Shown piece after piece: positions 52,803-61,842 of a stretch of DNA of 64,000 nt. Source of the stretch: Fictibacillus barbaricus (GTDB lineage: Bacteria; Bacillota; Bacilli; Bacillales; Fictibacillaceae); contig NZ_BMCE01000001.1 of assembly GCF_014635025.1 (NCBI RefSeq), positions 1,550,001 through 1,614,000 of the forward strand, read 5' to 3'. The number at the start of each line of letters is the position of its first letter. The stretch's first letter is position 1. The translations under genes and the position numbers were made by a program. Below the pieces are notes generated by a model. That model made no database searches. It was not told where the DNA came from and worked only from the letters and a program-made list of their open reading frames with translations.

Positions 52803-53426
52803 ATGGCTTTTTTAACAGAATGGATTACCAACATTATTATTCTTGTACTTTTAGCTGGAGTTATTGAGCTTTTATTACCGGGCAACCAGTTCCAAAGCTA
52901 TATCAAGATGGTTGTAGGCTTACTTATCCTCCTCGCTATGCTCTCGCCACTTTTTAAATTAATTAATTCTGATTTGGATCAAGTGTTTTTAGCCATGGAT
53001 CTGCCTGCTGCTGCAAAGGAAGATGAAATAAAAAATTCGATAGAAGAGAATAAAAGTGAAATACAATCCGCACAACGTGCATATATATTAGAGCAAATGG
53101 CTGTCCCAATGAAAAAACAAGTTCAGGAGGAGTTGAAAAAGACGTATGAAGTAGAAATTGTCGATCTTCAAATCCAAACGGAAATCAGAACAGAGCCGTT
53201 AAAGCCTGAAGATATTAAGGGTGCAAAAGTGGTACTAGCCAAACATCATGAACAAGCAGGGGTTTCTGAAGTTTCAGAAGTAGATGTAACCATTGCTGAT
53301 CCGCAAAAAAAAGAAGATCACGAACAAGCTCCTGAAGAAATTGTGCGTTTCTTGGCCAGCCAGTGGCAGCTAGATTCAGAGCAAGTTGAGGTGCAAATGG
53401 AAGGGGGAGAGGAGTTATCCCAATGA
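52803..53426 (+). CDS. spoIIIAF: Stage III sporulation protein AF
   Basis: A 207-residue protein with two N-terminal membrane helices (ITNIIILVLLAGVIELLL and MVVGLLILLAMLSPLFKLI) and a soluble alpha/beta domain (EVEIVDLQIQTEIRT) of the ring-building motif type. AGGAGGGGAAGC ahead. Overlaps spoIIIAG by four bases. Confidence 0.93.
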   Translation: MAFLTEWITNIIILVLLAGVIELLLPGNQFQSYIKMVVGLLILLAMLSPLFKLINSDLDQVFLAMDLPAAAKEDEIKNSIEENKSEIQSAQRAYILEQMAVPMKKQVQEELKKTYEVEIVDLQIQTEIRTEPLKPEDIKGAKVVLAKHHEQAGVSEVSEVDVTIADPQKKEDHEQAPEEIVRFLASQWQLDSEQVEVQMEGGEELSQ

Positions 53427-54064
53427 AACATTCATTTTGGGAACAGATAAAAAAACGGCTGCAGCTTAGTGATAAAGCAGGGAATAAACAAAAGTACTTA
53501 CTTATACTGCTTCTATTGGGAATTTCTCTTATGTTTATTAGTAAAATGATAGACTCCCCTGCTCAGAATAGTTCATTAGAGGGATTAGGCACTGAAAAAG
53601 AAACTAAATCTCAAGCAGTTTTTAAACAAGCGAAAGAAATAACGGATAAGAATATTAAAACGTATGAAGATCGGTACTCCAACGAACTAAAAGATCTATT
53701 GGAACAGATGCAGGGAGTTGGCAAAGTATCTGTCTGGGTGGAACTTTCTACTACAGAAAGAAAAGAGTTTGTCACGGATGACAGTACACAAAGTCAAACA
53801 ACATCAGAAAATGATAAAAACGGCGGGAAGAGAACGATAGAAGATCAGAGGATAGATGAAAAAGTAGTGATCGTTTCAAACGATGGGAAAGAAGAACCAA
53901 TAACTGTTACGACGGAGAAGCCTAAGATAAAAGGTGTGGCTGTTTTAGCACAAGGGGCAGAGAGTATTCAGACAAAAGCGATGATCATAGAGCTTGTAAA
54001 GAAAATCTTTGATATAGGAAGTGACCAAATCTTTGTAGGACCAAAAAATCCTGAGGGGGAATAA
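53423..54064 (+). CDS. spoIIIAG: Stage III sporulation protein AG
   Basis: A 213-residue single-pass protein (helix YLLILLLLGISLMFISKMI) with an extracellular ring-building domain (LLEQMQGVGKVSVWVEL ... PKIKGVAVLAQGAESIQTKA) interrupted by a Ser/Thr/Asn/Lys-rich insertion. In B. subtilis SpoIIIAG forms a large ring with a beta-triangle insertion. Coupled to spoIIIAF; spoIIIAH starts four bases after its stop. Confidence 0.94.
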   Translation: MKHSFWEQIKKRLQLSDKAGNKQKYLLILLLLGISLMFISKMIDSPAQNSSLEGLGTEKETKSQAVFKQAKEITDKNIKTYEDRYSNELKDLLEQMQGVGKVSVWVELSTTERKEFVTDDSTQSQTTSENDKNGGKRTIEDQRIDEKVVIVSNDGKEEPITVTTEKPKIKGVAVLAQGAESIQTKAMIIELVKKIFDIGSDQIFVGPKNPEGE

Positions 54065-54068
54065 ACAA

Positions 54069-54581
54069 ATGTTATTGAAAAAACAAACTGTTTGGCTTTT
54101 GACCATGCTTAGTTTAATCATTGTGTTATCCGTGTATTATATTACTGCACCGGGCGGAACGGATGACCTTGCTTACCTTGAGGCAGGTAAGAAATCCAGT
54201 AAAGATGCAACAGTTTCGGGTGTTGCAAACGACGATGTTTTTACAGCCCTTCGCTTAGAACGTGATGAAGTTCGAGATGAAATGAGCGCAGATTATGTGT
54301 CTGTTGCGGGTTCTGAGGATGCTTCCGCAGAAGTACAAGCGGATGCTTGGGCGAAAATGACAGAACTTCAGTCTCTTACGATGCAAGAATCAACAGTGGA
54401 AACATTAATAAAATCTATGGGGTTTGATGATGCTCTAGTAAGTACGATGAACAACGAGATAAAAGTTATCGTGAAAGCAGATAAACTATCCAAAAAAGAA
54501 GTTGTTGAGATTATGAATTTGGCAAATGAGCATCTAGGAAGCAGCAAGACTGTAGCGGTTGAGTATCACGCGTCTAAATAA
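54069..54581 (+). CDS. spoIIIAH: Stage III sporulation protein AH, short form
   Basis: Channel protein that crosses the mother-cell membrane and locks to forespore SpoIIQ. The N-terminus KKQTVWLLTMLSLIIVLSVY and the YscJ/FliF-like C-terminal domain (STVETLIKSMGFDDALVSTM ... VAVEYHASK) are clear. At 170 residues it is about 48 shorter than the B. subtilis protein; the missing part is the charged linker between membrane helix and ring domain. Last gene before a strong terminator. Confidence 0.93.
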   Translation: MLLKKQTVWLLTMLSLIIVLSVYYITAPGGTDDLAYLEAGKKSSKDATVSGVANDDVFTALRLERDEVRDEMSADYVSVAGSEDASAEVQADAWAKMTELQSLTMQESTVETLIKSMGFDDALVSTMNNEIKVIVKADKLSKKEVVEIMNLANEHLGSSKTVAVEYHASK

Positions 54582-54587
54582 AGAAAG

Positions 54588-54614
54588 AAGCCGGAGTGAC
54601 TCCGGCTTTTTTTA
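54588..54614 (+). terminator. Intrinsic terminator after spoIIIAH
   Basis: 9-bp perfect stem AAGCCGGAG / CTCCGGCTT with a 3-base loop and seven T. Confidence 0.93.
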
Positions 54615-54881
54615 TTTTTATAGAAGTTCATGATATATTTTATAGAAACCAATAAACGGCTGTTTGTATTGGCTTGTTACTGGAAAAAATAGAATAACAG
54701 AGAAGTCCGGAGGCGAACGCTTACAATATAAAGAGGAATCGTGTACTATTAACTAGTACATGAATCTTCTGTATCCATGAAATGAGAAATATGGTATATT
54801 ACATGTGTTAAGACCTAGTCACAATAGATGGTGCTAATAAAAAACTAAACTGGATAGGATTGTTAAAGGAGTCGAGATCTC
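54615..54881. promoter_or_regulatory. accBC upstream region: palindrome, promoter and FapR-like site
   Basis: Three elements. A palindrome TGTACTA-TTAAC-TAGTACA at 54742-54760. An extended -10 TGGTATATT (TATATT 54795-54800) with a poor -35. A FapR-like operator TTAAGACCTAGTCACAA at 54808-54824 that agrees with TTAGTACCTAGTCTTAA at 13 of 17 positions and would overlap the transcription start. Nothing else recognised. Confidence 0.45.
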
Positions 54882-55385
54882 ATGCTAAAAATACAAGAAA
54901 TCCGCGAATTGATTAAACTTATTGACAAATCAAGCATTAACGAATTTAAATACGAAAATGATGGATCTAAGATCGTTCTGAAAAAGAATGGAGGAGCAGC
55001 CGTTTCTTATCAAACCGAAGAAGCTTATGCTCAGCCTGTAGTCACTCAAGCGCCACCAGTGAGAGAACAAGTCCCTGCGGTAGAAGCAGTTAAAGAAAGC
55101 CCAGAGGTAAAGCAAGAAACAAAAGCTCCTGAGGAGGATGCGTCTCTTCATAAAGTTGTTTCTCCGATGGTTGGAACTTTTTATTCAGCCTCTTCTCCAG
55201 ATGCTGAAGCCTTCGTTAAACCTGGTGATCAAGTGTCTAAAGACAGCATTGTTTGTATTATTGAAGCTATGAAATTATTTAACGAAATTGAATCTGAAGT
55301 GAATGGCGAGATTGTAAAAGTATTAGTAGAAAACGGACAATTGGTAGAATACGGACAACCTCTGTTCCTTGTGAAAGCAGAATAG
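54882..55385 (+). CDS. accB: Biotin carboxyl carrier protein of acetyl-CoA carboxylase
   Basis: Carries biotin between the carboxylase and carboxyltransferase parts of acetyl-CoA carboxylase, the first step of fatty acid synthesis. The 167 residues comprise an N-terminal helical domain, a Pro/Glu/Val-rich flexible linker and a C-terminal biotinyl domain with Lys131 in [15 protein letters not shown] ahead of the ATG. accC follows within 12 bases. Confidence 0.96.
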   Translation: MLKIQEIRELIKLIDKSSINEFKYENDGSKIVLKKNGGAAVSYQTEEAYAQPVVTQAPPVREQVPAVEAVKESPEVKQETKAPEEDASLHKVVSPMVGTFYSASSPDAEAFVKPGDQVSKDSIVCIIEAMKLFNEIESEVNGEIVKVLVENGQLVEYGQPLFLVKAE

Positions 55386-55397
55386 GAGGGTATGTCA

Positions 55398-56756
55398 ATG
55401 ATTAATAAGCTATTAGTAGCAAACCGTGGTGAAATTGCAGTACGGATTATTCGAGCATGCAAAGAACTTGGTGTTGAAACAGTAGCCGTTTATTCAGAAG
55501 CTGATAAGGATGCCTTGCATGTCCGTCTGGCAGATGAGGCTTATTGTATCGGACCGACTGCTTCAAAAGACAGTTATTTGAACTTCACAAACATTATGAG
55601 TGTAGCAACCTTAACTGGTTCAGATGCCATCCATCCCGGATACGGTTTCTTGGCTGAGAATGCTGATTTTGCTGAACTGTGCAGGGAATGTAATGTTACA
55701 TTCGTAGGCCCTAGTGCAGAAGCAATCAATAAAATGGGTATCAAAGATGTTGCCAGAGCAACCATGGCAGATGCAGGAGTTCCTATTGTACCGGGTTCTG
55801 ACGGAATTATAAGGGACAAGGAAGAAGCCGTTGAACTGAGCAATAAAATTGGGTATCCTGTAATTATTAAAGCAACAGCAGGCGGTGGAGGCAAAGGGAT
55901 CCGTGTAGCGAAAAATGAAACGGAACTTTTAAAAGGCATCGCCATCACTCAGCAAGAAGCAGCAACCGCATTTGGGAACCCAGGTGTCTATATCGAAAAA
56001 TACATTGAAGATTTCCGTCATGTTGAGATACAGGTGCTTGCAGATAATTATGGGAATGTCATCCACCTTGGAGAACGAGATTGCAGCATTCAGAGACGTC
56101 TGCAAAAGCTCTTGGAAGAGACGCCGTCACCAGCTATTTCCCCTTCTAAACGACAAGAGATGGGAGAAGCCGCTGTAAAAGCAGCTGAAGCGGTTCAATA
56201 CTCCGGGGCTGGTACGGTTGAGTTTATTTTTGACCATAATACAGGCGACTTCTATTTCATGGAAATGAACACACGTATTCAGGTAGAACATCCTGTAACA
56301 GAAATGGTTACAGGTATCGATCTCATTAAAGAGCAGATTAAAGTGGCTTCTGGTGAGAAGTTACGATATAAACAGGAAGATGTTGAATTCAATGGCTGGT
56401 CGATCGAGTGCAGAATTAATGCTGAGAACCCGGAAAAGAACTTTATGCCATCTGCAGGAAAGATTGAAATGTATCTTCCTCCGGGCGGTCTAGGTGTTCG
56501 TATAGACTCAGCTGTTTATCCTGGCTACACGATTCCACCATTTTATGATTCTATGATTGCTAAAGTAATCACATATGGAAGTACAAGAAAAGAAGCTATT
56601 GACCGCATGAAGCGTGCGTTAAGCGAATTTGTCATTGAAGGCGTTCATACGACCATTCCGTTCCACCTGCGTCTGTTAAACCATGAGACTTTTGTGAATG
56701 GTGACTTTAATACAAAGTTTTTAGAAAATCATGATTTAACTTCAAAAAGCGAATAA
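55398..56756 (+). CDS. accC: Biotin carboxylase of acetyl-CoA carboxylase
   Basis: ATP-grasp enzyme that carboxylates biotin on AccB. About 452 residues: [20 protein letters not shown] at the N-terminus, Gly-rich ATP loop [13 protein letters not shown], and [15 protein letters not shown] with catalytic Glu and Arg. ATG 55398 is preferred since AGGAGGG lies 7 bases ahead; ATG 55392 is too close. Second gene of accBC. Confidence 0.96.
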   Translation: MINKLLVANRGEIAVRIIRACKELGVETVAVYSEADKDALHVRLADEAYCIGPTASKDSYLNFTNIMSVATLTGSDAIHPGYGFLAENADFAELCRECNVTFVGPSAEAINKMGIKDVARATMADAGVPIVPGSDGIIRDKEEAVELSNKIGYPVIIKATAGGGGKGIRVAKNETELLKGIAITQQEAATAFGNPGVYIEKYIEDFRHVEIQVLADNYGNVIHLGERDCSIQRRLQKLLEETPSPAISPSKRQEMGEAAVKAAEAVQYSGAGTVEFIFDHNTGDFYFMEMNTRIQVEHPVTEMVTGIDLIKEQIKVASGEKLRYKQEDVEFNGWSIECRINAENPEKNFMPSAGKIEMYLPPGGLGVRIDSAVYPGYTIPPFYDSMIAKVITYGSTRKEAIDRMKRALSEFVIEGVHTTIPFHLRLLNHETFVNGDFNTKFLENHDLTSKSE

Positions 56757-56773
56757 GTGCGGAGGTGTTTAAG

Positions 56774-57181
56774 ATGAATGAACTATCTTTTGAAATGGAG
56801 AGTTACTCATCAGAATTAGGTAAAGTAGAAATTTCACCTGAAGTGATTGAAGTGATCGCAAGTATTGCGGCATCAGATGTAGAAGGTGTAGCGTCAATGA
56901 GAGGCAGCTTTGCAAGCGGAGTTGTAGAACGTCTTGGAAAGAAAACACACGGTAAAGGTGTTAAAGTTGAACTTTCAGAAGCTGGTATCTCAATTGATGT
57001 ATATGTATCTATGAAATACGGCGTTGCCATTCCAGATGTTGCTCAACGAATTCAAGATCATATCAGACAGGCGCTTTTAGATATGACAGCACTTGAAGCT
57101 ACTGATATAAATGTTTTCGTAGTCGGCGTTCAATTTGATTCAAAAGAAAAACAACAAGAAGCACCAGAAGTAGATTATTAA
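56774..57181 (+). CDS. yqhY: Asp23/Gls24 family envelope stress protein YqhY
   Basis: An alkaline-shock family protein of 135 residues (KVEISPEVIEVIASIAASDV ... VSMKYGVAIPDVAQRIQDHI). In B. subtilis yqhY is clustered with accBC and loss of YqhY disturbs acetyl-CoA carboxylase control, giving acc suppressors; the same arrangement here supports that link. ATG 56774 after GGAGGTG with 7 bases. The C-terminal tail is acidic. Confidence 0.93.
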   Translation: MNELSFEMESYSSELGKVEISPEVIEVIASIAASDVEGVASMRGSFASGVVERLGKKTHGKGVKVELSEAGISIDVYVSMKYGVAIPDVAQRIQDHIRQALLDMTALEATDINVFVVGVQFDSKEKQQEAPEVDY

Positions 57182-57220
57182 AAAAATCAAAGGGGGTATG
57201 ATGCCTCCTTTGATTTTTTT
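57181..57220 (+). terminator. Intrinsic terminator after yqhY
   Basis: Stem AAAAATCAAAGG(AGG-like) / CCTTTGATTTTT with a loop of about 12 bases, then further T. Confidence 0.8.
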
Positions 57221-57319
57221 CGTGTTAATGTAAAACTTCGAATCTCTCTTTGTTATTTTTCTTGAGCATTAAGTAAAAAAACTGAATGTTCGGAAGGGTT
57301 TGCAAGTCCATTGTTCGGA

Positions 57320-57349
57320 TTGTAACCTCTCCTCACAATATGGTATTAT
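57320..57349 (+). promoter_or_regulatory. Sigma-A-type promoter of the nusB operon
   Basis: TTGTAA (57320-57325), 18 bases ending TGG, TATTAT (57344-57349), about 40 bases ahead of nusB. Confidence 0.6.
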
Positions 57350-57390
57350 GCTAGTTAGAAATTGTTCGCAAATAGAAAGGAAGTCGGATT

Positions 57391-57786
57391 ATGAAACGAA
57401 GACTTGCCAGAGAAAAGGCATTTCAGTCGCTGTTCCAAATTGAAGTAAGTGACATCTCAGCTAGTGAAGCAATGGAACATGTTCTAGAAGGTGAGCCATC
57501 TGATGATTTTTTAACACAAATGGTTCAAGGCACTGTTGAAAATAAAGAAGAGATCGAGCGCTTTCTTACGCCTTATCTCGAAAAATGGAGTTTCTCGAGA
57601 CTGGCGAATGTGGAACGAGTTGTTCTGCAGATGGCTGCTTACGAATGGCTTTACATGGAGGAAGTTCCTAAGAATGTTACGTTGAATGAGGCGATTGAAA
57701 CGGCAAAAATATTTGGCGGTGAAGAAGCAGGTCGTTTCGTAAACGGTGTCCTAGGAAAAATAATCAAAGATATAGACAAAAAATAA
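57391..57786 (+). CDS. nusB: Transcription antitermination factor NusB
   Basis: Binds boxA RNA with NusE (S10) in rRNA antitermination. A 131-residue all-helical protein beginning MKRRLAREKAFQSLFQIEVS with NVERVVLQMAAYEWLYMEEV and RFVNGVLGKI. AAAGGAAG site ahead. It leads nusB-folD-xseA-xseB-ispA, and probably the OLE/oapA/dxs stretch downstream. Confidence 0.96.
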   Translation: MKRRLAREKAFQSLFQIEVSDISASEAMEHVLEGEPSDDFLTQMVQGTVENKEEIERFLTPYLEKWSFSRLANVERVVLQMAAYEWLYMEEVPKNVTLNEAIETAKIFGGEEAGRFVNGVLGKIIKDIDKK

Positions 57787-57808
57787 ATGCTTTTGAGGGG
57801 GAATTAGA

Positions 57809-58672
57809 ATGGCTGTATTAGATGGAAAGCAAATTGCAAAAGAGATCAGAGACCAGCTTGCCAGAGAGATCGAAGACCTTAAACAAGAAGGAACTGTTCC
57901 AGGTTTAGCTGTTATTCTAGTAGGCGATCATCCAGCGTCTCGTTCATATGTTCTAGCAAAGGAAAGAACGTGTAAAGAGCTCGGAATGCATTCAGTCTTA
58001 ACTGAACTTCCTGAATCTATTTCTGAAGAAGAATTGTTAGAGTACATTCAATCATTTAACCTTGATGAACAAATTGATGGGATTCTTGTACAACTCCCCC
58101 TGCCTTCACATATTAGTGAATCAAAAGTAATAGAAGCGATCTTGCCAGAAAAAGATGTAGACGGGTTCCACCCCATTAACATCGGCAGAATGCATGCAGG
58201 CGATGAACAAGCCTTTATTCCTTGTACACCACTTGGTATTTTAGAGATGGTCAAGCAAACAGGTGAAGAAATATCAGGTAAGCATGTCGTTGTAGTGGGG
58301 AGAAGCAACTTGGTAGGAAAACCTGTGGGACAGCTGTTTTTGCAAGAAAATGCAACTGTAACGTTTTGCCACTCCAGAACGAAAAACCTTACAGAACAGA
58401 CATTACAAGCCGATATCTTAATCGCGGCAGTTGGAAAACCAAATCTTATAACAGAAGATATGGTTAAACCAGGTGCAGTTGTTATTGATGTAGGTGTAAA
58501 CCGCAAGGAGAACGGTAAGTTGTGTGGAGATGTTGACTTTGAGGCGATCAAGCCAAAAGCTAAACATATAACTCCGGTTCCAGGAGGAGTAGGCCCGATG
58601 ACAATTACGATGTTGATGAACAACACGGTGCTCGCTTCAAAATGGAGAAAGAAGCTAAAGGAAGTTCATTAA
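57809..58672 (+). CDS. folD: Bifunctional methylenetetrahydrofolate dehydrogenase/cyclohydrolase FolD
   Basis: Interconverts 5,10-methylene-, methenyl- and 10-formyl-THF using NADP. The 287-residue product has catalytic Lys in SRSYVLAKERTCKE, the QLPLP block, and the NADP-binding VVVGRSNLVGKPVGQLF and TPVPGGVGPMTITML. GAGGGGG site ahead. The xseA start follows at the next base after its stop. Confidence 0.97.
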   Translation: MAVLDGKQIAKEIRDQLAREIEDLKQEGTVPGLAVILVGDHPASRSYVLAKERTCKELGMHSVLTELPESISEEELLEYIQSFNLDEQIDGILVQLPLPSHISESKVIEAILPEKDVDGFHPINIGRMHAGDEQAFIPCTPLGILEMVKQTGEEISGKHVVVVGRSNLVGKPVGQLFLQENATVTFCHSRTKNLTEQTLQADILIAAVGKPNLITEDMVKPGAVVIDVGVNRKENGKLCGDVDFEAIKPKAKHITPVPGGVGPMTITMLMNNTVLASKWRKKLKEVH

Positions 58673-60034
58673 ATGCAAAACAACAATCGATATGTACCAA
58701 TATCAGCTGTAACCCGGTATATTAAGCGATTATTTGAAAATGACGGTAATTTGCAGGATGTTTGGGTCAAAGGTGAATTATCGAATGTTAAGCTCCATAG
58801 CAGAGGGCATTTGTATTTCACGTTAAAAGATGCGAACAGCAGAGTGAATGCGGTTATGTTTGCTGGTAATAACAGATACTTGAATTTTAAACCTGAGGAA
58901 GGCATGCATGTGTTAATTCAAGGCTCTTTCTCTGTTTATGAACCACAAGGACAATATCAGCTGTACGTGAGAACGATGCAGCAGGACGGTGTTGGCAACT
59001 TATTTCAGGCTTATGAAGCACTAAAGAACAAGCTGGAGCAAGAAGGATTATTTGAACCAACACGAAAAAAGCTCTTGCCAAAGTTTCCTGCTAAGATTGG
59101 TGTGATTACTTCTCCAACTGGAGCAGCGGTAAGAGATATCGTAACAACGATCAAACGCCGTTTTCCATTAGCAGCCATTACGCTGTACCCTGTTCTTGTA
59201 CAAGGTCCTGGTGCTGCTCCTTCCATAGCGCGTGCAATAGAACAGGCTAACTACGTTAACAAAGCTGACGTATTAATTGTAGGCCGGGGTGGTGGATCCA
59301 TAGAAGAATTATGGGCTTTTAATGAGGAAATCGTTGCTCGTGCAATCCACTCTTCACAGCTGCCTGTCATCTCGGCAGTAGGACACGAGACGGATTTTAC
59401 GATTTCTGATTTTGTAGCAGACCTTAGAGCGCCAACGCCAACAGCAGCTGCTGAGATGGCCGTACCTCACCTTGATGAACTGGGTGATCGACTCTTCCAA
59501 AGAAATGTTAGGCTAAAAAGGGTGATGAAGGATTATTTATCCGTTCATCAACAGCAATTATTCCGCCTGCAAAAATCTTATGCATTTAAATACCCAACTC
59601 AATTGGTGAAACAAAAAGAGCAGGAACTTGATAGAAACTTGGATAAATTAAAGAGAACAGCAGAAAGTTTCGTAGGTCAGCATCAGAATCAGCTTACATT
59701 GATGAAACGTCAGCTATCCCTTTTTTCACCTGCTGGTCAACTTCAGAAAGCAAACGAGAGAATCGTTTCTTTACATAAATTACTTGTAAAAGAAACAAAC
59801 CGTCATGTCAGGCAGCACCAAACGGACTTTTCAAATAAAATCTCAAGACTATCTTCTCTAAACCCCCTTGCAATCATGGATCGGGGTTATAGTTTAACGT
59901 ATAAACAAGGTAAGAAAGAACTCGTTAAATCTGTTAAACAAGTAAAAGCAGGGGAAGCGTTAACGATAAAGTTAAAAGATGGACAGATCGATTGTCACAT
60001 CACGGGAACGGAGGCGTCTTTAAAGAATGACTGA
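58673..60034 (+). CDS. xseA: Exodeoxyribonuclease VII large subunit
   Basis: Catalytic subunit (453 residues) of exonuclease VII, degrading single-stranded DNA. OB-fold N-domain ([20 protein letters not shown]), then the catalytic [28 protein letters not shown] and [20 protein letters not shown] blocks, then a long coiled coil. It starts on the base after the folD stop and overlaps xseB by 8 bases. Confidence 0.96.
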   Translation: MQNNNRYVPISAVTRYIKRLFENDGNLQDVWVKGELSNVKLHSRGHLYFTLKDANSRVNAVMFAGNNRYLNFKPEEGMHVLIQGSFSVYEPQGQYQLYVRTMQQDGVGNLFQAYEALKNKLEQEGLFEPTRKKLLPKFPAKIGVITSPTGAAVRDIVTTIKRRFPLAAITLYPVLVQGPGAAPSIARAIEQANYVNKADVLIVGRGGGSIEELWAFNEEIVARAIHSSQLPVISAVGHETDFTISDFVADLRAPTPTAAAEMAVPHLDELGDRLFQRNVRLKRVMKDYLSVHQQQLFRLQKSYAFKYPTQLVKQKEQELDRNLDKLKRTAESFVGQHQNQLTLMKRQLSLFSPAGQLQKANERIVSLHKLLVKETNRHVRQHQTDFSNKISRLSSLNPLAIMDRGYSLTYKQGKKELVKSVKQVKAGEALTIKLKDGQIDCHITGTEASLKND

Positions 60035-60266
60035 AAAAGCGGGCAAACTTACATTTGAAGAAGCGATGATACAGCTTGAAGAAATTGTAGAAAAACTTGA
60101 GCAGGGTGATGTGCCTTTAGAAGAAAGTATAGATCTGTACCAGCAAGGCATGAAACTTTCAAAGTTATGTCATACGAAACTTAAGAATGTCGAGAAGAAA
60201 ATGGATACAATTATGCATGAAGACGGAAGAGAAGAACCATTTGTTATTCAGGAGGAAGATCTTTGA
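60027..60266 (+). CDS. xseB: Exodeoxyribonuclease VII small subunit
   Basis: Small helical hairpin subunit of 79 residues ([20 protein letters not shown] ... [20 protein letters not shown]) that wraps the XseA coiled coil. Overlaps xseA by 8 bases and ispA by four, so all three are translationally coupled. Confidence 0.96.
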   Translation: MTEKAGKLTFEEAMIQLEEIVEKLEQGDVPLEESIDLYQQGMKLSKLCHTKLKNVEKKMDTIMHEDGREEPFVIQEEDL

Positions 60267-61144
60267 TAGCGTTTGAACAATATCTTCGTGATAAAAAGAA
60301 ATTAGTCGAGGACAAAATGATAAGCTATTTAAGTCAGTTAGATGCTCCTTCAACCCTTAAAGATTCTATGCTGTATTCAATCTCTGCAGGCGGAAAAAGA
60401 ATAAGGCCTATACTTGCGCTTGCAGTAATGGAATCATTTCAAAAAGATCCGCTTCAAATCGTGGATGCTGTATGTGCCATTGAATTTGTCCACACCTATT
60501 CCTTGATCCATGATGATCTTCCATCCATGGACAATGATGACTATAGAAGGGGAAAACCTACTAGCCATAAAGTCTTTGGAGAAGCACAGGCGATTTTAGC
60601 AGGAGATGCTTTGTTGACGGAGAGCTTCACGATGATCACTAACAATGCGTTTTTGTCTCCTGAACAAAAGGTTCAGATGATAGCTGTTCTATCTCAGGCT
60701 GCTGGAGCAGCTGGCATGGTCGGCGGTCAGATCGAGGACCTTGAGGGAGAGGACAGGAATCTTACTTTAAACGAGTTAGAAAGCATCCATGAAAAAAAGA
60801 CGGGGAAAATGCTGGAATGCTCAGTATTAACTGGCGGTATTGCTGCTGGTGCTTCAGATGACGATCTAAAGTATTTAAAGAATTATGCACGACATATTGG
60901 AATTGCGTTCCAGATTCAAGATGATATCCTGGATATAACCGGCAGCCAAGATGAGATAGGGAAACCGGTTGGAAGTGATGAGGCCAATTTGAAAACGACT
61001 TATCCAAAGTTGCTTGGTCTTGATGGTGCTAAGAAAGAAATGGAAAAACATATACATATTTCTTTGGAACATTTAAACAAGATCAATGGAAATACAGGCA
61101 TATTAGCGTCCATCGCAGACTACATTATAAAAAGAAATCACTAA
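60263..61144 (+). CDS. ispA: Farnesyl diphosphate synthase (geranyltranstransferase)
   Basis: Condenses IPP with DMAPP and GPP to farnesyl diphosphate. The 293-residue enzyme has the first Asp-rich motif starting Asp84-Asp85 (HDDLPSMD), the second at Asp220-Asp221 (QDDILD), and GGKRIRP. TTG start in an overlap TTGA with xseB, behind GGAGGAAG. It is the isoprenoid gene upstream of OLE RNA, mirrored by dxs downstream, the same context as in Bacillus halodurans. Confidence 0.96.
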   Translation: MIAFEQYLRDKKKLVEDKMISYLSQLDAPSTLKDSMLYSISAGGKRIRPILALAVMESFQKDPLQIVDAVCAIEFVHTYSLIHDDLPSMDNDDYRRGKPTSHKVFGEAQAILAGDALLTESFTMITNNAFLSPEQKVQMIAVLSQAAGAAGMVGGQIEDLEGEDRNLTLNELESIHEKKTGKMLECSVLTGGIAAGASDDDLKYLKNYARHIGIAFQIQDDILDITGSQDEIGKPVGSDEANLKTTYPKLLGLDGAKKEMEKHIHISLEHLNKINGNTGILASIADYIIKRNH

Positions 61145-61189
61145 TAGATTGTTGCGTAATTGGAAGTATGATATGATATTATTTGCTTT

Positions 61190-61805
61190 GGAGTGGTGCA
61201 GTATTCTAGTCAGCCCCCCGTTCCTGAAGGCGGGCCTAAAAATCCGCCAAAGGGCACATCGATGAAGTTCCTTGTATTGGCTTGAGGCGCCCAGCCTTGG
61301 GTCAACGCTGGGAGTTAAGGTTGAAGGGCGATCCACAATGGCATGTGGGCGATGACCCTTCTTCCGCGGAGGCCCCCATATTTGCGGTTTGTGTTCAAAA
61401 GACCTTACTGCGAAATGGGGTTTGAACCTGCTTTGCCGCTTTTCTTGATTTCAGGAGAAGAAAAGGCGAGCAGCGTAGCCTGCCTTGAGTGGAGCTTGAG
61501 GGGATTATGGTGTGAAAAGCCTGTATCGGTTGGCCGCTGATTATGTGCTTTATACCATATGAAATCTTCTCTGCAAAAGAGGCTAGGGAATGTGCGCGAG
61601 GCTGTTGAGGAAAACTCCTAGACTGTTCTAAACCTGACACCTGTTAGGGATTATAGTGCGGACTAAGTGGTAATCTAGTCTAACGTTTGGTGACAGCGTT
61701 AAGGAGAGAGTAAAGGGAAACCGCGAACATGGCGACATTTCGTACTCTTCTGGGAAAACCTACTGGACCTAAGCCGCAGTCTTTACTTAATAAGGTGACC
61801 ACTCC
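61190..61805 (+). ncRNA. ole: OLE RNA (ornate, large, extremophilic)
   Basis: Large structured noncoding RNA. A perfect 8-bp stem GGAGTGGT (61190-61197) with ACCACTCC (61798-61805) closes a 616-nt span, the right size for OLE (about 610 nt). Many local stems occur, for example GGCGG / CCGCC at 61229-61248, CCCAGC / GCTGGG at 61290-61312, GACTA / TAGTC at 61661-61680, TAACG / CGTTA at 61681-61701. It lies between ispA and dxs and directly ahead of oapA, exactly the OLE setting of B. halodurans. OLE forms membrane ribonucleoprotein particles with OapA, OapB and OapC and is tied to cold, alcohol and Mg2+ stress. Small reading frames in it have no ribosome site. The call rests on context, size and structure, not an alignment. 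Confidence 0.88.
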
Positions 61806-61811
61806 TTATTA
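61788..61811 (+). other. Hairpin competing with the OLE closing stem
   Basis: TAATAAGG (61788-61795) and CCTTATTA (61804-61811) form a perfect 8-bp hairpin with loop TGACCACT. It uses part of the 3' arm of the OLE closing stem, so the two cannot form fully together. It lies about 20 bases before the oapA ribosome site. No T run follows, so it is not a terminator. Confidence 0.55.
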
Positions 61812-61842
61812 CATAAAGTGACCAAAAAAGAAGGAGTTATGC

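Noticed and set aside
58048-58626. 192-codon reverse-strand frame within folD
   Set aside because: Shadow of the folD coding frame; no ribosome site and no known motif.
61103-61640. Reading frames of 65-81 codons inside the ispA-oapA gap on both strands
   Set aside because: They have no ribosome sites, unusual composition, and lie in the predicted OLE RNA, whose structure explains the sequence.
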